From positions 53,626,022 to 53,690,021 of the forward strand of contig NC_071396.1 of assembly GCF_022682495.2 (NCBI RefSeq): a DNA stretch of 64,000 nucleotides, in the 5' to 3' direction. Origin of the DNA: Desmodus rotundus. Taxonomy: Eukaryota > Chordata > Mammalia > Chiroptera > Phyllostomidae. The notes below the pieces were generated by a model. It was not told where the DNA came from. It worked only from the letters and a program-made list of their open reading frames with translations, and did not search any database. The translations under genes were made by a program, and so were the position numbers. Numbering within the stretch: position 1 is the stretch's first letter; the number at the start of each line of letters is the position of its first letter. Shown piece by piece: positions 58,871 to 64,000 of this stretch.

Positions 58871-59739
58871 CTGACTCATACTACTTGCTTAGTAATATTA
58901 ATGGTGGGCCAGTAATATTAATTGCTGATAGCTTTCCAATAATGTCACTTAAGGTATACTCAGATGACTCTGTCTTTAATTATGTGGAACTCAAAGCAAA
59001 GCAGCTCCCTCTACCTCTCCCCTCCCAAAGAAAAAATTCTTGAAAAACAGCACATATTCCATTCTGTTGTGGACTCAGCCACCTGCTACTCAATCCATTC
59101 CTTTGTCACATACTTATCTAATGAGTGCTTTGCTGTAGACATGGTGGCTGATTATCAAACATCCCTTCCACCTGTAAATGAAGTGTTTAGTCAATCATGA
59201 TTAGTTGACTCTGTATTGGCCCTGACTGGTTGAGAGGTGGACAGGCCCTAGCCAGTTTGGGCCACTGAGAGGCAAGTCCAGGGTTCTCAAGGCTGTGTGG
59301 GAAGAGACCCCACCCTGGCACCACTGACAAGCTTATGGGCCACCACACTGCGGGCTCAGGGAGATCCCCCTTGGTGAGTGGCTGAGCTGTACAGAGCGCA
59401 GTGTTGTGAGAACCCATGTTCAGCCGCCACATCTTCCTCTCTGAGGTACAACTTTTCTTTATGTGTTGCTTCAGCGGGTGTGAGTCGAGTTGCTAGCTCC
59501 TGTGATGCCATTCTGAAGTACCTGCTCAGGGGCAGAGGGCGTCTGTCTCGTCCTGGCTGGGCAGGTGTTTCACAGGAGGTGGACCTGCTCAGTTACAGCT
59601 CTTAGCAGCCACTCCTGCTGCCTGGCTCCTGTGCTGGATGGTAGGCTCCCTGAGGGCAGGGACGCTTCCTAAGTTATTTTGGGATTTTTCAGGAACCTTA
59701 ATGGAGTGTTTTCTGTGTGCGTGTGTGTTTTTCCTTTTT

Positions 59740-59885
59740 TAAAAAAATTTGACTTTAAATAATTTTTAATTTTTCAATTACAGTTGACATACAATATTAA
59801 TTTCAGTTGTACAATCCAGTGACTAGACATTATATCTAGTACCCATCTGACACCATACATAGTTATTACTATACAATATTATGTG
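59740..59885 (-). mobile_element. L1 3' end fragment
   Basis: 'tttttcaattacagttgaca', 'tttcagttgtacaatccagt' and 'gactagacattatatctagt' are the antisense of an L1 3' end. Only about 0.14 kb is present. Confidence 0.65.
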
Positions 59886-60070
59886 TGTTTTTCTCACAGA
59901 TAGCAGTGAAGGATTTGGGAAGGGGGATTTACATTTTTGAGCATTTGCTCTGTATGCCAGGTCTTTGACACATATATACACATTAATTCTTTCCTTGCAA
60001 GGAAAGCCTGCCACGATGATGAAGAGCCTGAAGCCTGGGTGAGTTATTTAAGCTCACACAACCCTTAAAT

Positions 60071-60370
60071 CACAGATGGCAAACACCAGGCTTGCGAGCC
60101 TCCACCTTTTTTTTATCTGGCCTGACACCTTGTTTCTACCTGCTCACGCTTAACTGTTAAGGAGTAGTTACATTTATACAGTCCTAAAATTACATTCGGC
60201 CCTTTGAAGGCAGCTGCGAGGCTGATGTGGCCCCCGTGAAAATGAGTTTGACGCCCCTGGCATAAATGTAACTACTCCTTAACTAGGGGCAAGGAGATGG
60301 GTGCTGCCACGGGGTAGAAACAAGATAGAGAGCCGGATTAGGCCCATGGACCTTGTATTTGACACCTGTG
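60071..60370. mobile_element. Composite fold-back hAT MITE
   Basis: The outer ends are inverted: CACAGATGGCAAAC at the left pairs with GTATTTGACACCTGTG at the right. The flanks CCTTAAAT (60063-60070) and ACCTAAAT (60371-60378) resemble an 8-bp target-site duplication (6 of 8). The left 189 bp is a complete short hAT element on the minus strand; its second terminus lies inside at about 60246-60259 (GTTTGACGCCCCTG). The right 111 bp is part of a second copy in the opposite orientation, so 'aaatgtaactactccttaac' near 60264 is the inverse of text near 60160. The family resembles a bat-type hAT MITE I remember. Confidence 0.75.
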
Positions 60371-60875
60371 ACCTAAATAATATTACCAGAAAGTGGGTGG
60401 TGGCCCCAAACCGGAGGAATCCCTTTCCACCACAGGTACAATCTGTTAACTAAACAAGTAGGATTTATTCTCTGCTCTCTTTTTGTGTTTATACAGCTCT
60501 TGTGTTTTGTTCTCACGGGAGGTACATTGTAAACACATTTGTTCAGCTTGTCCATAGGACAGAAGACTTTCTCCTATTCTCTTTATCATGGGGTCAAGAG
60601 AATATAATTAGTCTCTTCCTGTGGACAGCCTGGCTAATAAAGTATTTATCTCAACTCATCCTTTGTCCAAGATGCAAAACGATGGCAGACTCTATCTTGT
60701 TTCTTTGTACTTATTTAATTTGGTCTTGGAATAGTGACTATAATCAGGCAATGTTGAATAACGGAGCTTGAAAGATCCCTCGAAAAGGTCCCTCCTTTTA
60801 CTACTTTTTATAGATATGTAAGGTAGGTGGTAACATTTTCTTGAATTTCCATTTTCTGGTGGCTTAGCATCATTT

Positions 60876-61968
60876 TTTTAATTTTCTGATTCTTTCGTAA
60901 TTGAGATTTTATTGGTTGTTTTGAGGACAAGTATACAGACATTTCAATTTGTACACAATTCTTAACATATGTACCAAACCCTAAAAAGTCATGTACTTAT
61001 GATTCTTTTCAAAACAGTTATTCCAGTGACTTTCCAATGTAAAATTTGGAGGCTAATTTTCCTTATCAGAATATCAAGTACCAATATCTTCAAATATTGA
61101 TACAGTGGTATATCAAAGTCCCACTAATTCACAATTTAATATCATATGCACTACATAATCAAGTTTTCACTTTCACAGCACATTAACAAAGTTACTAAGA
61201 AAACTGGACTGCTGCAGCAAAGGTGTTACAGAGTGCACAAAATTCTGGCAGGGAGAGCCAAGATCAAGGACAGGTTTTCTTTAGGAAACGGTTCTACCAA
61301 AAACATGGGAATGGAAGTAATTTTTAATGTTCAAGATACGTTAAATGCACAAATGACTCCAAATTGCCACCTAGTATGCTTTGTATTGATATTACAGAGT
61401 ATAAAAACAACCCCCATCTGTGGAATGTTAAGCTGATTGATGTCCAAGACAATCAAAGCCTCCCATATTCAATATCCCACCATTTTCTGGTTGTACCAAA
61501 ACATAACCAGCAAATGATTTCACCTCTTAAAAAAGGATTTACACTTAAAAATGGGATGAGGTAGAATTCCCTCCTTCAAAGTATTTCTAGAGCTACTAAG
61601 AAATGTGCATTTACAAAATAGTTATTAAAATATTCCTCTGGATTGTACAAGAAGGGAGATATGGACCGCTCATGATATAGGACATTAATCAGACTTGGCT
61701 GCTTTCCTGCTCCATCGGAGGCTGAAATCTTTTTTTTTTCTTCCCCCTCCATTTTCTGCAGGTAAATTTTGAATTTCTTAGCCACTTCTGCTTGCCTTCC
61801 TTTTTTTTGGCTCCTTTTTATTTCCTTTAGTTTGCACTTTTTTGTCTGCAGATTTATGCTTTCCTGCTGCCTTTTTTTTGGCTTCATTTCCACTTTTGCA
61901 GAAAGTTTACCTCTTCATTCTCCTCCTTCACCCCATCCCAGGCCTGAGCTGACCTTCCTATTGGGCAC
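60876..61968 (-). pseudogene. HMGN1P: HMGN1 processed pseudogene
   Basis: Read on the minus strand from 61968, the start codon is GTG in place of ATG (GTGCCCAATAGGAAGGTCAG). Damaged nucleosome-binding and regulatory parts follow: VEMKPKK, KKCKLKEIKRSQKKGRQAEV and the acidic C-terminal end near ISASDGAGK, compared with the HMGN1 order PAKVEAKPKK ... KGKQAEVAN ... SPASDEAGE. A 3'UTR of about 0.75 kb then ends with AATAAA (60908-60913 in antisense) and an A-rich tail near 60880. No introns are present. Frameshifts, an early stop and the lost ATG show it is dead. HMGN1 is a small nucleosome-binding protein. A stretch to about 62040 may be 5'UTR. Confidence 0.85.
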
Positions 61969-62742
61969 CAGGAGGCAGGGCAGGCAAGCTGGTTGGCCTG
62001 GCCCTTACTGCTCTTTCTGCCGCCTAAGCTGCTGGGATCCGTGAAAGGGGCTGGTGGGAGAAGTGGATAGCTTAGCCTCTTTACTTTAGACTGTGGTTTT
62101 CGTCACACATGAAGTAATGATCTGATAAAATGCGAATCGCTGTGGTTAGCCCTGGGCTAGCTGACTGACACAACTGTAGGACAGTAGGCCTTGGCTCTAA
62201 AGCGCATGTGACCTGTGGGGGCTGGGAGCTGGTTGAGTATGTATTGATGTAAGGACCCCTGCTAACATCCTAGAATTTGGGATTTGGAGTGTAAGCAGTA
62301 ATGGCATATTCTTTTTTTCTTTAAAAATGGGGTGCTGACACTATTCTCAGTGAGTTTTAGTGTTCTGGTTAATTGGCCCTTTATTTGCCCTCCTTACTGA
62401 GATTTTTTACTTCTCTGCTGAAGTCAGCAGCTCTTCTCCAGGCAATGAAACATCATTGGTAATATTAATTACCATCCACGGGACAGATTTCTTTCCAATC
62501 ACCCATACTGACTGGAGAAACACAGTGCTTTTAGGATCCGAGGTATTGCACGTCTTATTCCCATGCTGTAGACATAGAACAAAATCTCTTATGAAAATAC
62601 TTAACTCTGTCAGGAAATTTAGTATATTCTGAAAACATTTGTATTCAAGGTGAAAATAATGCTGAGACTTTCTGTGGTACTGAAGGCCAAAGATGGATCT
62701 GGCTAGAGCAAGGAGTGCCTGAGGAAAATGTCTTTTCACCTC

Positions 62743-62772
62743 TGTGTGTGCATGTGTGTGTGTGTGTGTGTA
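62743..62772. repeat. (TG)n microsatellite
   Basis: TG-rich run of about 15 units, interrupted by CA once, followed by TATATATA. Confidence 0.9.
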
Positions 62773-63084
62773 CTTATTTATATATATAAATAAAGTGTAT
62801 TATGATGAATTCTTGGGGCACATCAACCATAAAAGAGATTTCAGCAGATCCATTCTCTCACCTGAATCCCAGGCAGCTTTGTACATGACGAGTGGTGTCA
62901 TGTCAGCTTCCTGGCCTCTTTGTGATTCTGCAGTGCCTGTCTTGGACTCTTGGCCATAGAAGTTGCGGAATTTGTAGTCTAACATTTAAGTGGGAAACAG
63001 CTAAACTGTTCCTGGCAACCTGCTCACAAATATTCTGCCTTGTTTAACCAGATGCATTGCCCTGCTCTGACACATTGTTTGTTT

Positions 63085-63447
63085 ATTCTTTATTTTTTTG
63101 TATTTTTTATGGTTCTTCAATTACAGTTGTCCCCATTTTCCCCCCATTACTTTCCCCTGCCCTACCCACCTCCCCTCCCACATTCAATCCTCCTCCTCCC
63201 CCATTGTCTGTATCCATGGTTCCTTTATACATCTTCCTTAACTTGACCCCTCCCCCTTTCCCCTGTTACCTGCCACTCTCCTCTCCTCTGGTCACTGTCA
63301 GTTTGTTCTTTATTTCCATATATCTGGTTCTGTTTTGCTTGCTTATTTGTTCTGTTGATTATGTCCACTTATAGGTGAGATCATATAGTATTTGTCTTTC
63401 ACCGCCTGGCTTATTTCACTTAGTATAATACTCTCCAGTTCCACTCA
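63085..63447 (-). mobile_element. Bat L1 3' end
   Basis: Antisense L1 3'UTR and ORF2 end: 'ttcaattacagttgtcccc', 'gtctgtatccatggttcctt', 'ctctggtcactgtcagtttg', 'aggtgagatcatatagtatt' and 'gcttatttcacttagtataa'. The text breaks off at about 63447. This subfamily looks less diverged than the L1s at 9055 and 44375. Confidence 0.8.
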
Positions 63448-64000
63448 TTGGCAAGAAAATTGGTTTTCTGAGGCTGGATCAGGGGAAATAGTAAGAGTGT
63501 GGAATGGAAACAAGTTGTAGCAAGAGAGAAAACAAAAAACAAAAATAATAAGAGGAAAGAAGAAGGTAAAATGGGGTAAGAGAAGGGAGGGGCAAAATAT
63601 GTGAATTGAAATGAACTGTAGTATAAAATCTAGTGACTTAATATGCACAAACTTGAAGGACAAGAAATGAATGTTGAAAAGCTACGCAGGAAAGAAAATA
63701 TCGCAAATCATACCACCGAGAAGACCATGGTAGATTTCGTCTGGGTAGCATCTAGTACGTACCACTGTTTTTTCTTTCTGGATCCGCCTCCGGTGATGTC
63801 AGATGGTGACCCCATCTGACCTTAGGCAGCCTGTTCCAGACTAGTAGCGATCTATGCTTGTGGCTCTCTCCAGTTGTTCCTTTGGTCACTCTGCACTCGG
63901 CACGCAGGCTTCAGCTCCACAGGGTGGGGCAGTGTCCCTTCCGGGGCGGGGCTGTGGTTTCCGGTCAGGCTGCTGCCACTCAGGTGAGTGGTCTGTCTGA
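63448..64000. other. Unassigned: A-rich stretch grading into GC-rich DNA at the window edge
   Basis: It adjoins the L1 break at 63447. An A-rich stretch (63510-63570) is followed by a segment with 'gatttcgtctgggtagcatc' and then GC-rich text with GGGGCGGGG near 63940. It could be the 5' part of the same L1 in inverted orientation (twin priming), another element's 5'UTR, or unique DNA. The window ends inside it, so this stays open. Confidence 0.4.

Larger units (their letters stand above)
33786..64000. other. Intergenic region downstream of ARHGAP26
   Basis: No exon of a functional gene was recognised. In mammals NR3C1 follows on the opposite strand, so its 3' end should lie beyond the right edge. 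Apart from the repeats and pseudogene listed separately, I see nothing recognisable in about 34150-36220, 39000-40180, 40900-43690, 44060-44370, 49010-50910, 51480-52370, 52640-53430, 53840-54410, 58880-59740 and 62050-63080. The open frames there are short and show no known family. Confidence 0.7.

Noticed and set aside
61576..61893. 105-codon Lys-rich minus-strand open frame as a possible small gene
   Set aside because: It is a frameshifted part of the HMGN1 processed pseudogene, including part of its 3'UTR.
33786..64000. Exons of NR3C1, the expected neighbour
   Set aside because: No open frame resembling the ligand- or DNA-binding domain of a nuclear receptor was found on either strand.

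Overview
This window is vertebrate nuclear DNA, almost certainly from a bat. The evidence is the interspersed repeats: a tRNA-derived SINE of the VES type, bat-type L1 3' ends, HAL1-like LINEs that carry only ORF1, a bat-type hAT MITE with a fold-back arrangement, and small mariner MITEs. Older mammal-wide repeats (MIR, L2, MER5A, Tigger1) lie among them. The bat family cannot be fixed from the sequence alone.

One protein-coding gene is present: the 3' end of ARHGAP26 (GRAF1, a BAR-PH-RhoGAP-SH3 protein) on the + strand. Three coding exons lie at 13325-13600, 19508-19599 and 28080-28168. They encode the last 151 residues: the Ser/Pro-rich linker, an optional 55-residue hydrophobic insert, and the SH3 domain ending at a TAA stop. 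The splice sites and phases agree throughout. Positions 1-13324, 13601-19507 and 19600-28079 are introns. A long 3'UTR, free of recognised repeats, runs from 28169 to about 33785, with a possible proximal poly(A) site near 28890.

The remaining ~30 kb (33.8-64 kb) is intergenic. In mammals the next gene is NR3C1 on the opposite strand, but I found none of its exons here. This part holds a processed HMGN1 pseudogene (minus strand, about 60876-61968), three HAL1 copies in the window as a whole (two clustered at 54.4-57.85 kb), several L1 fragments, two nested or composite DNA transposons, and many MIR/L2 remnants.

The most interesting observations are: (1) the 165-nt alternative block in the first ARHGAP26 exon, which begins with GT, ends with AG, contains its own 3' splice-like site and allows three in-frame proteins; (2) two nearly full-length ORF1-only LINEs sharing both ends, one with target-site duplications; (3) a fold-back composite hAT element with an apparent 8-bp duplication; and (4) a sharply bounded 39-bp duplication at 47 kb. 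I found no CRISPR array, prokaryotic feature, functional tRNA or rRNA gene, or intact viral gene.
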